From the NCBI GenBank assembly GCA_034231615.1, contig CM067309.1:27179661-27243660 (forward strand): 64,000 bases of DNA. The letters are read 5' to 3'. Shown one piece after another: positions 43,200 to 54,130 of the stretch. This DNA is from Meghimatium bilineatum. Its lineage: Eukaryota > Mollusca > Gastropoda > Stylommatophora > Philomycidae. Within the stretch, counting starts at the first letter, position 1, and each line of letters starts with the position of its first letter. The position numbers and the translations under genes are program-made. The notes beneath the pieces were generated by a model that was given only the letters and a program-made list of their open reading frames with translations, was not told the origin of the DNA and ran no database searches.

Positions 43200-43660
43200 A
43201 TAATCAGCAACGTCACAGAAGAACAGGGCTAAGCATAAACATTAGTGGAGAGAAACTACAACAAGTGGAACATTATCAATATCTTGTGAAAAATAAGTTA
43301 AAAGGATAATAGGAATTGGCTAAAAGTACCTTCAATGACATGAAAAAAAAATAGTAACATCTAAACAAATTACAAACAAGTTAAAGATGAGAATTATAAA
43401 ATGCTACAACTATTCTATACTAATGTATGGCTCATTTAGAACAAACAATTAGAAGACAGAATTGATGCCTTTGAGATGTGGGTATATAGGAGAATAGGGA
43501 GAACATCATCAAAAGAGAAGAAAACAAATAGAGGTGCTAAAAACACTTAATATGAGGAAAGAACTACTAAGAAAAATAAAGATCAGGCAAACAAAATATT
43601 TTTGACATATTAAAAGATATGACACCTTATTGAAGACAAGCAAGTGGTACCCAGAGATCA
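43200..43660 (+). pseudogene. RTE-type LINE 3' fragment
   Basis: Closely matches 30640-30990 (aaaagtaccttcaatgacat and following), with a small deletion at YGSETWTL and extra stops. It lacks the 3' tail, which is replaced at 43640 by sequence forming a gtggtaccc inverted repeat (43644-43700). Confidence 0.7.
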
Positions 43661-44850
43661 TCAATAAACCCGTGACCCCTCAGGGTCGTAGGGGTACCAC
43701 ATTGGATGCCTCAGCACACAGAGTCCTCCAGAGAATTCTATCCTCAGCGATGCGAATGAGTGTGGAAATATCTTGCCCTGTCCATTCCTTGATGTTCTGT
43801 CCATACCTTTATTTGACGTTCTCTGCTTCTTCCATTCTCGACATTTCCCTGCAGTATTGTTTTTGACAAGGAATCGTGCCTGCATACATGTCCGAACGAT
43901 GCTAGTTTTCGTCGTTTCACTATTGAATGCAATGGCCCCTGAACACATCTCTACTTTATTTCTTACGTACACATTGGTCTTATGTTCCCTATAGGAAATT
44001 CGTAGAATTTGTCTGTAGCATTAGTACTCGAAAGCCTGTAATTTTCTCTCCATGTCTGCAGTGTGTGTCCAACTCTCACAACTATACAACACAACAGAAA
44101 GCTGATTTGCACTCCAACACTGGTGTTGCTTTTCCAAATCACAGTTAGCCTTGACAAGGATGCTAAAGCCATCTCCAGCCTTACTTTTAGTTCTGCTTTG
44201 CATTTACCATCGCATATACTGGATCCGAGGTATTTGAAGGTATTCATCTCCTCAAGCTTATGTCCATTCATCACGATATTAGTCTGGTTTTCTGTGTCTC
44301 TGCTGTTTACCAAGATTTTGCTCTTATCTGTATTGATTTCTATTCTATACTTGCTGGTAACTTTTTCCAACTTTGCTTGTTCTGTTCCAACAATGATTGT
44401 TCTGACCCAGCTATATAAGATCAATATCATCAGCGAAACGCAAGTTGCAAATAGAGATACCCATAGATACAAGTGGGAGAATAACATCACACAATGGACA
44501 GGTTAGTCTAGCAGAGTGCACCACCAAGACAAGAGATGGGGATGTTAGAGATCCATTGCAGCTAACCTTCGTTGCGGAGACGGCAATTGATGATGAATCT
44601 TGTACTGTCTCCTGTATGATGTGCTCTAGGTATATGTTGAAAAGTACTGGAGACATTATGCATCCTTGAGGAACTCCCATATTTGTTTTGAAGGTCTCTC
44701 CAATTGTATCGTTTGACAAAACAGCACTATTTGTATTTTTGTACAGCTCTTCAATAGTATCTGATTGTGGTGTCAAAATTAAATTGTCTCAGTATACCAC
44801 AGACAATCATGCCAAACAAGGTCAAAGGCCTTTGTAAAGTCAATGAAAAT
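43661..44850 (-). pseudogene. RTE-type LINE RT and C-terminal region
   Basis: Minus strand, in order: GVPQGCIMSPVLFNIYLEH (RT box, near 44680), FADDIDLI (catalytic, near 44425), NTFKYLGSSICDGKCKAE near 44230, then FGHVCRHDSLSKTIL near 43880. Order and motifs are RTE-type. It is interrupted between the RT box and FADD by a plus-strand LINE 3' end (44460-44600) and carries further frameshifts. Confidence 0.75.
44455..44600 (+). mobile_element. 5'-truncated RTE-type 3' end nested in a minus-strand LINE
   Basis: gatacaagtgggagaataac through gcaattgatgatga is a near copy of 31030-31160. It sits between two coding boxes of the opposite-strand LINE, so it arrived later. A clear TSD was not resolved. 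Confidence 0.75.
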
Positions 44851-45061
44851 GTGGTATAGATCACGAAGGCTTCTGGTAAAATGGCGTGAGACGACATCTG
44901 TGTTGATTCTCACTCGTCACAAATGGAAGTGAAGTTCGGTGTATTCGGGATTCTTCATCTGGAATAGGTTGACTCATTAATATATGTGTTAATTAGAGAT
45001 CACGGTGTAGCCAGGTGAGGTTTTCCCAATACAACACTGTGACAGGATTAGCAATCTGACT

Positions 45062-45539
45062 GTGAGAACTCAAGTCGCTCGTAGAAAATGGAGGGTTTCC
45101 CGGAGACAAACTCAAACAAGAAAACACCATATTAAATATGCTACAATTAATATATGCTGGCTAAGAAATAAAAAACAAAATCTGATAGATGAGGTGAAAA
45201 ATAGAGGTATTAAAGTACTAGGAATTTTGGACACTAGAATTAAACAGAAAGGATGCAAGAGAGAGTCTATCAAAATTACACATTTATATTCAGCGGGGTT
45301 TACCCACTTTCAAAAGCTAAATTAGACGTTGGGTTTTTAATAAACCCAGCACTAGTTAAGGGCATTGTCAGTGTCACACACCAGAACAAACGTTCAGTAG
45401 CAGTCACAATAACAATAGACAGAGTAAACACAACATTTATACAGGTTTATGCACCATGTAACACACCAAACAATGAAAACGAAAGAGAAGAATTTTTTGA
45501 ATATGCAAGTAGACTAATTAATAACAGCAACAAGGAAGA

Positions 45540-45572
<33 letters not shown>

Positions 45573-45675
45573 GGGAGATTTTAATGCACATCTGGGCGCA
45601 CATAGAGAAGGAATAAAGGAATATAAAAGACCTTTCGGAGAAACAAGGTTAACGACAACAGCTACAAACTACTAG
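45062..45675 (+). pseudogene. LINE endonuclease domain
   Basis: APE-type endonuclease: ATINICWLRNKKQNLIDEV near the start, then VAVTITIDRVNTTFIQVYAPC and GDFNAHLGAHREG (catalytic Asp-Asn). A frameshift near 45325 splits it. A (TA)n tract at 45541-45570 lies just before GDFN and codes an Ile-Tyr run, so repeat expansion inserted residues in a catalytic loop. Confidence 0.75.
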
Positions 45676-46309
45676 ATACATGCATCCAGCATAACCTCTT
45701 CATAGCTAACACTTTCTATAAACATAGACAATCTCAAGTGTACACATGTTATAAATAGAACAGTTAAGAATGCAAGCGTCAGATAGACTTCATACTCACA
45801 AAAAGAAACAGTAGATGAAAAATAACAGACGCATGAGTAATACCTAACATGTGTGCAGATAGTGATCATAAGGCAGTAATAATAACAGTCAAAACAAACA
45901 GAATGAAAAATAACAAGCACAAGAAAAACAAAGCACCAAGGGTAACTAGATATACAGAAATTGGATGAACTAAACATGCATGAAAAATATACCCAAGAAG
46001 TTAACAAAGTATTCAAAAAGCTACCAGAAAACACCCAGCACACAAAAGAAGAATGGAAATATTTTTAAAATGCCATAATTCAAACAGCAGGACATATATG
46101 TGGATATAAAAACCACACAGGCACGAAACCAAAGATAACAGCTTGGTGGACAGAAGAGGTAAAGAAAGCAATGAAAGATAAAAAAAAACAAAAATACAAG
46201 ATATAGGCAATGAGCAAAACACATGAAGATTACTTAGCATACAAGACAGCAAAGATAAACACCAAGAAAATCATCAAAACTGCAAAACTTAACCTTCACC
46301 ACACCTATA

Positions 46310-47145
46310 TCAACTCTGGCCGCCGAAAAACAAAATGGCGCTTAGCGCCGTTGGCAACATACTCCATCCAATGAGATATCGTTATAATAGATGCCCCACA
46401 TCCTGATTGGTTACTCGGGAACATGCGCTATTGATGCCGGTTCATTCCTACGTCCGACATGATCATTGTAACAATGGCTAGCCAGAAGATAACAAATTTT
46501 ATAGCAATTAATCTGACCACATCTGCACACCGGTAGGTACGATGCCATGATGTGACTGGTTTTATAGACCTATCTTTCATCGTATTTTGAATAAAGTAAC
46601 ATTGAATCGTGGCTTGAATCATGAATTATTGAGTTTCACAGCAGTGAAACATGTAGACGTTTGATATCGAATATGTTGAAGTGGCACAAAAAATGACTAG
46701 ACCTAAGCTCAAAGAAGGATTTTACTGGAAATCTACATGTTTTATACAGTTCCTCCGGCTATATTTTGATAATTTCGCAGTGAAAGAACATAAATACAAC
46801 AGATTTGCATGATTTAGTTTAGTGTTGCCAAGGAATTCGATAAATAAGGTAAGTTATTTTTTTATTTATTTTTTCCTCTTTATTTGTTATAAAATATATG
46901 TTTTTTTTGTGAAAAACGTCTTTACCACTTTCTCATATGTCTGGTATCACACCCACATGTACATAAATTACACCAATATATGCATAATTCAATTCTTTAT
47001 TTATATGTGCAAATATTATTTAAATATCTCTAACAAACAAAAAATTATCACATTTTCAAAACAGTCACCATCAATAACGCAATTTTCAAAAAGAATCCGG
47101 TGGCAGGGAGACGTTTCATATTTTTAATCTGGCTTGCTAGAGGTT
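46310..47145 (+). mobile_element. Promoter-like insertion inside the LINE
   Basis: Breaks the LINE between endonuclease and RT. The left end is GC-richer with aaaatggcg (YY1-like), ccaat and attgg motifs within 130 bp. An ATG at 46474 in good context opens 19 codons to a GTAGGT donor at 46533. The remainder is AT-rich to ctggcttgctag near 47130. TSD not found. Could be a DNA transposon or a captured promoter and first exon. Confidence 0.45.
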
Positions 47146-47489
47146 AAAGTCATGGCAAGAATATGGAGAAATGTTTAACAATGATAGACAAAATGCACCA
47201 AAGATATTCTGCAAGAAAATACAAAACAAAAGTAATAAAAAAAGACAACTACGAATCAACAGAAATAATCAAATATGAACACAGCAACATAAGAATGCCC
47301 CAAGAAATCATGGAAAGATGGAAAAATTACTTCAATCAACTGTTAAACTTAAAGGAAGGAGAAGTGAATACATCAATAAATACAATAGAAGAAGACCTAA
47401 AACCATACATCCTGAAATCGAAGCTGCAGTTAAATATGCACCTAACAACAAAGCACCAGGATAAACGGAATATCCATAGAACTAAAAAA

Positions 47490-48205
47490 AATGCTAAGAA
47501 CGACGGGTATAAAATGGCTACATAGACTGTTTAATGTGATATGGATGACACAAAAGACACCACAGGAGTGGAATACAGCTGTGATTGTCCTCATCTGGAA
47601 GAAAAAAGGCAGCAAGAAGGACTGCACTAAGTATAGAGGCATTTCACTATTAAGCCATGCAGGAAAAATCTTCAGCAAGATACCGGAGAGAAGAATGCGC
47701 CCATATATAGAACTACGGCCCAACAACACACAAATGGGCTTTCGGAACAATAAATGCTGTACAGATGCAATCTTCGCCATCAAACAACTTTCAGAAAGAG
47801 CGATAGAACATAACCAAGACTTATATGTGGCTTTTGTAGATTAAGAGAAAGCTTTTGACAAAGTGGATAGAGGACGACTATGGATAACACTACAGACATA
47901 TGGAGTTCCCCAACATCTGATAAATCTATGTCAGAGCATATACGCCAACAGTCAATGCTCAGTAAGAACAAGCGCTGGTACATCAGATACATGTGAGACA
48001 GGGATGTGTACTATCCCCCCTACTGTACATAACATACATAGACCACATCCGTAAAGTATCAAAGACAATGGAAGAAAACAATCTGAAGGATAACGTAAGC
48101 GAATTACTATTTACAGATGACCATGTACTAGTGGCATCATCATCACCAGAACTACAAAGACAAATAGATAGATTACATCCAACTTTTACATGGAGACAAA
48201 GATAG
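47490..48205 (+). pseudogene. LINE reverse transcriptase domain
   Basis: Ordered RT motifs: CTKYRGISLLSHAGKIF, MGFRNNK, FVD-stop-EKAFDKVDRGRLW (TAA at 47842 replaces the residue before EKAFD in a catalytic box), CVLSPLLYITYIDHI near 48020 after a frameshift, and LLFTDDHVLV (the FADD-type box with T for A). The stop, the frameshift and the changed box make it inactive. Confidence 0.8.
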
Positions 48206-48286
48206 AAAAGACAGAAGTATTGAAGATAGGAAGAACAGAAATAAACACTAATATTTATATATATTTAAAACAACAGACGTAACCAA

Positions 48287-48900
48287 GTGACAGAATTCAC
48301 ATACCTAGGAAGTAACATAACAACAGACTGCAAGAGCAGCAAAGAAATACACAACAGATGTCGTAAAGCATACCAAGCCCTAGGGCAAATGACACCAATC
48401 TTCAGAAACAAATACATAGATTTAAATACCAAAATAACACTATTAAAAACGATTATTATGCCAAGGATGTGCTACCAATGCCAAAAATGGACAATGACAG
48501 CACAAGACAAATGTAAGCTTGAGACAGCTGAAATGGCATGCTTACGCAGAATCCTAGGAATATTGTTAAGAGACAGGGTGAGGAATGAGGACATCCGACA
48601 AAAAAACTGGCATCACCCAATCTTAGAATACATCAAGAGACAACAGATCAAATGGTTTGCACACATCAGCAGACTACCATCAAACAGTATACCACAGCAA
48701 GTTATACTACACAGATACAGAGAAGGCAGACCTAGATGCAGACCAAGAAAACGATGGACTACGGAAATAAAAGAGGCGACATATTCCACAATATACTCAG
48801 CACATAAGAGGGCCATTTCCAGAAAACTCTTCTACCCCCGACGCCGAAAGGCAACAAAGGGTTTCAGCGAATAGATAGATCACATTGATGCTGAATATGT
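48287..48900 (+). pseudogene. LINE C-terminal region and 3' end
   Basis: A 195-codon open stretch with FTYLGSNITTDCKSSKEI, MPRMCYQCQKWT, CLRRILGI, IKWFAHISRLPS and a GRPRCRPRKRW basic run, the standard tail of RTE-type polyproteins. Ends with a gatagatagatc simple repeat after the stop. Confidence 0.8.
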
Positions 48901-48949
48901 TTTTCAATCAATGTTCGAATGTTAAATATTTGTTCTCAAATATTTGTTA

Positions 48950-49080
48950 TCATACTTTTAGTTGGGTACCCTCATGCCATTTGGACTCAATTCCAACCAC
49001 TCTTTTGTCTAGTTCCTGGTCAGTGTGGTCTTTGTCTTTTATTCATTTTTTCCGTCATTTACATTATCGTCATTTACATC
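48950..49080 (+). pseudogene. PLE 3' fragment
   Basis: ttgggtaccctcatgccatt continues to ctcttttgtctag, matching the codons that end the GIY-YIG frame at 37275-37324 (FELGTIKPFGL). A mirror copy on the other strand is at 51840-51900. Confidence 0.65.
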
Positions 49081-49140
49081 ATCTAGACCTTTAAGGCCTG
49101 GGTTCAATCTATGGTTGGGACAGGATTTTTTCTTTTATGG
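49081..49140 (+). repeat. SINE-like fragment with B-box
   Basis: ggcctgggttcaatctatgg followed by ttgggacaggattttttc recurs inverted at 51725-51770, next to the mirror PLE fragment. ggttcaatc resembles a Pol III B-box. Confidence 0.5.
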
Positions 49141-49560
49141 GTACAATCAATTCTGTTTGCTTTGAAGCCAGCTTGTTCTTCTGCAATTATTTTTTCAGAC
49201 TTATGCTTTATTCTGTTAAGTAGTATTTTGAGCATCACTTTACTGGGGTGTGTTATGAGGTTAATGGTTCTGTAATTTGTACACACTTTCAAATTTCCTT
49301 TCTTGGAAATTGGTATTATTTGTGATTGTGTCCAATCAGCGGGCCATTGTTTTGTGCTCCATACATTCTGGCAGATTCTGGTCACAATATTTACCACATT
49401 AACGCCCCCCAGTATTTCAGTTCTGCTGGGATGTTGTCTACACCAGGTGACTTCCCTCCTTTGAATGTTCGTATAGCTTATTTTATCTACTAGAATTTCT
49501 GCATTTCCTATTTCTCTGTTGCTTAGTTCAGAATTCTCTAATATCGTGTAGTCAGGATTA
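49100..49560 (-). pseudogene. RTE-type RT fragment
   Basis: Minus strand: SPGVDNIPAE-type start near 49445, ADWTQSQIIPISKKGN, CTNYRTINLITHPSKVMLK and EEQAGFKANR near 49155. This is the N-terminal half of the RT; the palm and catalytic box are missing. Confidence 0.75.
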
Positions 49561-49780
49561 CAATTACAGTAAAATTAAGCGCGTGCCAAACCATCCGATT
49601 TGCATGTGCAAACTTCTAGATCAATCACAAGGAGGATAAAGAAAACCAGCTTGTCACATCTCTATCAATAACATAAAGATATCCGCAATCAATATAAGGT
49701 AACTGCGTGAAACATAACAACAACTGTATTTACGTAAAACACGATCGGAAACGACGTGACTATCCCTAAAACTAGTGGGT
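49561..49780. other. No feature recognised
   Basis: Unassigned AT-rich sequence. Confidence 0.4.
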
Positions 49781-49789
49781 AGTGATGTG

Positions 49790-49990
49790 CACACACACAC
49801 AAAAAATACAAATTACAATACACAAAACATATTTAACATTTCAACCAAAAGGTCTTTATCAAGATACGTACAAAACATCAAAAGATGACGAATGGAAATT
49901 ATCACAACACACAAACGTATCCAACGAAAATATGGAAATGAGATGCCGGAAGGACGGGAAGTACATAAAAAAAAGTAAATATCTGTGGAA
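49790..49990 (-). repeat. PLE terminal fragment with hammerhead-like motif
   Basis: Matches the PLE end region at 51370-51560 (acaatacac, the GAAA-core block, then atg-gatgccgg-a-gg and gaagtacat). The motif at 49836-49863 reads CTTGATAAAGACC on the minus strand and ends GAAATG. Confidence 0.6.
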
Positions 49991-50009
49991 ATGAATAAAA
50001 TATTATTTT

Positions 50010-50060
50010 TTTTACCCCTGATGCTGAAAAGCAATAAAGGGTCTAGTGAATAGACAATGC
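50010..50060 (+). repeat. LINE 3'-end fragment
   Basis: acccctgatgctgaaaagca and aagggtctagtgaata match the end of the LINE at 48834-48875. Confidence 0.6.
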
Positions 50061-50189
50061 AGCGATAGACGGCACAATGCTGAGAAGAGATAAAGCAGAC
50101 TTAATTAAGGCAGTAATAAATTCATTTCAAGATGAAGATGATGACAATGAGGCTGAGAATGTACATACACAGAGAATGTCAGAAATTGG

Positions 50190-50375
50190 AGTATCTAGAG
50201 GTGAGGGAGGAAAAGTAAATTTTTTGGATAGTCCAGAAAATCACACAATCAACACATGACCAGGACTCTTGAGTCTACATACACTGGGATGGCTGCTGTA
50301 ATGGAGGGCAGAGCACTTATGGGAATGCCCACATGCTGTGAAGTCAGTTTATAATCAAGAATAATGAGGAGATTG
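50190..50375 (+). repeat. Dispersed repeat, copy 2
   Basis: Partner of 42870-43060; roughly 70-75% similar by eye. Confidence 0.55.
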
Positions 50376-50399
50376 CAGAATAAACTGAAAGCAGAAATC

Positions 50400-50580
50400 C
50401 ATGCTGGTTTTAGATCTGAAAGATTTCTTCTATATTTTTAAAGATATTCTCTGTGCTTTCTAAGGTTTAATAAAAATACTATGTTGAATGTTCTGTGCTA
50501 GCTAGAGCTTGTAGGAGTGCCTCAGCTTCTGCTCTAAAGTTTAAGCATTCATTTCTTGCCGGAACTGCTTGACCGAGACC
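50400..50580 (-). pseudogene. LINE RNase H fragment
   Basis: Minus-strand frame reads NECLNFRAEAEALLQAL, the RNase H helix carrying the second catalytic residue (E in F-x-AE), as in the intact LINE at residues 1011-1017. Only this segment is recognisable. Confidence 0.55.
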
Positions 50581-51280
50581 CTTATGACACCTGATATATA
50601 TATTTACTTATTCATTATTATTAAGCATTTACCTAGAGTGCAGTCAAGATAGTTCAATAAGTATAAATATGTCATCAATGCACAATGATTCTATTAAAAT
50701 GCTTTTCTACATTTATTGTGAAAATGCAATCAAGAATACATCTTGGGAATTCTTAAATTGCGCATGTTATCCCTGAAATGGGAAGGTGGATATGTTGTCA
50801 GAAAGATCATCTGTCCTTTATAATCTTTCAAGATGATGCTGCGGCAGTGTAGATGTAGAGAAAGTTTACGCACCATTGGCTGCCGTATTTTTAACAAATC
50901 TAGCATTTCTCTGTGTAATTTCTGCAATATAAATACAAAAAAAAGTTATATATTGAATCATTTTAGTATTTTTGAGAGAGATGGAATGAGTGTGACCATG
51001 TAAGGGATGGATCTAAAAGCAAATGTAAAATTTATATGCTACAATTAAATGCTATAGCACATCCTTTTATAACAAATTCCCAAACATATTTATTCTTTTT
51101 TTGCTTGTATTGTATATATTTCTTTCTGTTATATTGCTACATTTTTATTAGTCTAGCCAAGTTGTTATAAATAAGCTTTCACTATATTTATACAGTGGAA
51201 TCCCGCTAAAGAGTACACACTTATAAAAAGATTCTTGATTTAAAACTGTCAATACTGTGTTTTTCCCATTGAAAATAGTA
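50581..51280. other. No gene; one transposon-end-like site
   Basis: AT-rich. cagtggaatcccgcta at 51195-51210 resembles cagtagaatcccgcta at 60785-60800 and the style of pogo/Tigger terminal repeats. Confidence 0.35.
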
Positions 51281-51402
51281 TTTACATAGAAAACAGGTAA
51301 TGATGTCTTACTGAATGACGACTAACACGCTATCACTATTAATAATACACACAACAAAACACAGGATATAATCATACAAATAACAATACACAGGACATAA
51401 TC

Positions 51403-51431
51403 GACGTTTCAACCAAATGGCCGTTATCGAG
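51403..51431 (-). ncRNA. Hammerhead-like motif of old PLE
   Basis: CTCGATAACGGCCATTTGG then TTGAAACGTC. Stem II and GAAAC are retained; the conserved box is altered. Confidence 0.3.
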
Positions 51432-51599
51432 ATAAGCACATAACATTAAAAGACGATGAGTAGAAATGACCACACCATGCAAACGTGTCCGAATGAAATA
51501 TGGATGTGAGATGCCAGAATGATAGAAACAGGAAGCACATAAAAACATGAATATAGGTGGAAATGAAATGAACAAAAATATGACATAAATACATTTTCG

Positions 51600-51770
51600 T
51601 TACTGCCAGTTTTCCTGTGAAGGAGTGCAGGAAGGCTTTCTACGGACGGTGGAAATAAAAACGGCTTTGCCATAGATAACACCGCAACATGTACTGGAAG
51701 GATTTTGATTGTACGCCTAAAAGAAAAAATCCTGTTCCAACCATAGATTGAACCCAGGCCTTAAAGGTCT
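51600..51770 (-). repeat. SINE-like dispersed repeat
   Basis: Shares cctgtgaaggagtgcagga and the aaaaatcctgttccaaccat end with 52780-52965 and 49081-49140 in whole or part. Lies inside the old PLE. Confidence 0.45.
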
Positions 51771-51858
51771 AGATGATGTAAATGACGATAATGTAAATGA
51801 TGGAAAAAATGAATAAAGACACAGACCACACTGACCGGGAACTAGACAAAAGAGTGGT

Positions 51859-52080
51859 TTAAATTGAGTCCAAATGGCATGAGGGTACCCAACTAAAAGT
51901 ATGATAATTTTCTAGAGCATACCTAGATCTATCAACTATGGTGCAGGATCTGATGGTAGTGACCTGAATATCAAGAACACCACGGTAGCCATCACTGTTG
52001 AAGTATGTGGCAACAGGAGTATGTGCTCTGTGATCGATGGCATGAAGATAGTTACAGAAGTGGTCGCTCAATCTTAAGAG
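51859..52080 (-). pseudogene. GIY-YIG fragment of old PLE
   Basis: Encodes SDHFCNYLHAIDHRAHTPVA and GVLDIQVTTIRSC, matching the endonuclease at 37090-37230. The YIG motif itself is lost. Confidence 0.75.
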
Positions 52081-52098
52081 TTGAGTGTGAGCACCAGT

Positions 52099-52430
52099 TC
52101 AGCTAGGGATAATCGTAGGAGTGGTTACAGAGGGATGGGGACTCTTGTCCAGAAAGAACTGCAGAGCCCTGAGACCATAGGCATGGGGTATAGAAGTATA
52201 CAGAGAGCAAACATCGAGCAAGAACAGATGATAGGTGTAGTCAGATGACAACTGGACAGAATAAAAAATGGTCAGGGCATGCTTGGTATCTTTCAAGAAT
52301 GAAGACAGTTGTTCGGCTAAGGGCTGGAAAATACTGTTAAGGAAGTTGGAGATGTGCTCAGTGGGACAAGAGCAAGCGGAGACAGTACATCTATCCAGAT
52401 TCAATTCCTTGTGGATTTTGGGCAGCATAT
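52099..52430 (-). pseudogene. PLE reverse transcriptase fragment
   Basis: Encodes LPKIHKELNLDR, VSACSCPTEHISNFL, FLKDTKHAL and FLLDVCSLYTSIPHAYGL: the PLE RT fingers and the first palm box (LDV-SLYTSIP, with its Asp). This part is absent from the younger PLE copies in the window. Confidence 0.8.
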
Positions 52431-52558
52431 AGAAAACAGGTCTGCCTGTTCCATGTACTTCCTGTTCCTATCCTTCCAGTATCTCACATCCATATTTCAC
52501 TCACACACGTTTGTATGGTGTGGTCATTTCTACTTGTCGACTTTGATATTGTGTTTAT

Positions 52559-52586
52559 CTTGATAAAGGTCTTTGGTTGAAACGTC
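52559..52586 (+). ncRNA. Hammerhead-like motif of old PLE
   Basis: CTTGATAAAGGTC, loop TTT, GGTTGAAACGTC. Of the six copies this keeps the most box-like sequence (TTGATAAAG against CUGAUGA). Confidence 0.35.
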
Positions 52587-52784
52587 GATTATGTCCTGTG
52601 TATTGTTATTTGTATGATTATATCCCATGTTTTGTTGTGTGTATTATTTCACGTGAGCATCCGATAGTGATAGTGTATTAGTCGTGGTTCAGTAAGACTT
52701 CATTACCTGTTTCCTACGTAAGTACTATTTTCATACAGTTTTACTAGCAGTAAAACTTTTATCGATTATTTTTCCTGTTAGGGA

Positions 52785-52965
52785 GTTGCAGGGATTCAAG
52801 TATCTTATGTGATAAAGGATACATGCCCTTGCTGCTGCCACACCATGTTCAGGGTGGGGTTTTTAATTAACACTCCGACAGAAAATCCTAGTCCTTACTG
52901 GTGATCGAACCATTGATCTCACTGGTGTGAGACCAAAGATCTAATCTCTTGGCCATGCTCCACAC
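52785..52965 (-). mobile_element. tRNA-derived SINE, second family
   Basis: On the minus strand: an A-box-like atggccaagagattaga near 52955-52940, then a B-box, ggttcgatcacc (52914-52903), at tRNA-like spacing. The body ends ccctgcaactcc. The copy at 55247-55440 shares the body (cccaccctg, ggcaa-cgcaagggcat, gactcc) but has lost the B-box. Confidence 0.65.
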
Positions 52966-53224
52966 TATTTAACAAAACTTCAAAATCACCATTTAGTTTA
53001 TTCTTTATTGTATATAGCAAATTGTGTACGTTATTACATAATATTTTGTCAGTCCAGACCAACTTGTTATGATATTCTACTGTATCAGCATAATTTAAAA
53101 CATACAAGTCAATGTATTCAAATATTTGGGTACTTTGATAACCATCAGAGATTACAAGAGCTGTTAGAACAACATCTGTGGTAAAATATATTGAAAAACA
53201 AGAGACTGAAGTGGTTCTAAATTA
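52966..53224. other. No feature recognised
   Basis: AT-rich unassigned sequence. Confidence 0.4.
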
Positions 53225-54130
53225 GAAACCAGCATTATGGCACATGATATGAATATGGACATCAACACTAAAATTGCACGATACAAAAAAAATCATAATA
53301 CCACCACTATGCTATCAATGTCAAACATGGACACTAACAACAAAATTCAAAAGAAAGCTTGTTACAACGGAAATGACTTACTCTACACAAAATTCTCGGA
53401 ATTACAATAAGAGACATAATCAGAAATGAAAAAATCAGAAGTCTAACTAACACAATGCCAATGCTGTATTTCACAAGAAGACAAAAGATTAACACTTTGC
53501 CTACCAGCAATCCTGAGCATTTCTGACACAAACCAAGGGTGTTTGTAAGTTTTAGAGAAATCTTCAGTTGTTTTAGAAAATTCATAAAAAATTGAAACAT
53601 TGTATCAAAATGAAATTTTCAGAGTCATAATGGATGTTTCTTTAGCTTAATAAACTTTATAGAACTTAGTCAATGAAAAACATATGACTGAGCTGCTGCA
53701 AAACAACAAAACTAACATTCCAAAGAGTATATTGGTGTGAATCCTGGACAATCACCAACAAAGTGAAATATAAAATAGAATTTGAAACAAAATGTTACAG
53801 AAAAATTCTCAGAATACCATGGACCAAAAAGGTCACCATTGTAGTCATCCTGAGAGAAATGAATGTAAAAGAAAACTAGCATGGTTCTTTCCAGAAAACT
53901 CCAATATTTTGGCCATATCAAATGCCATGACAGCTTAGAGAAAACCATAATGGAGGGGTTTATGCCAGGGAGACGAACAAGAGGCAGACCATGGATACAA
54001 AGCCAGGGGAAAACCTTGCAAACAATGGATTACAGAAATAAAAGTCAATGAAAACAAACATATATGAAGAACACAAAAAAGCTATCTACAGAGAACTCTT
54101 CTACCCCTGATGCTGCAAGGCATAAAGGGA
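53225..54130 (+). pseudogene. Two RTE-type LINE C-terminal fragments
   Basis: 53225-53420 reads a PPLCYQCQTWT-like motif then RILGI, as at 48460-48570. 53690-54130 reads VYWCESWTI, YRKILRIPWTKK, YFGHIKCHDSLEKTIMEG and GRRTRGRPW, then the shared 3' end gaactcttctacccctgatg. Frameshifted throughout. The 53430-53690 gap has no recognised content. Confidence 0.65.

Larger units (their letters stand above)
45060..48900 (+). mobile_element. RTE-type LINE, decayed, split by an insertion
   Basis: Contains an endonuclease (45062-45675), RT (47490-48205) and C-terminal region (48287-48874) in the correct order on one strand, interrupted at about 46310-47145. The 3' end (ttctacccc-gatgctg plus aaggcaacaaaggg) is shared with 50010-50060 and 54090-54130. 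Confidence 0.8.
51283..52722 (-). mobile_element. Decayed PLE with inverted ends
   Basis: The left arm (51283-51560) is inverse to the right arm (52445-52722), both containing aaacaggtaatga and the hammerhead-like block. Between them the minus strand carries an RT fragment (52099-52430) joined directly to a GIY-YIG fragment (51859-52080), with the RT palm and linker deleted. Same architecture as the young PLE at 35461 but much older. Confidence 0.75.

Noticed and set aside
46428-46622. 64-codon minus-strand frame as a gene
   Set aside because: No motif, and it overlaps the promoter-like segment; chance frame.
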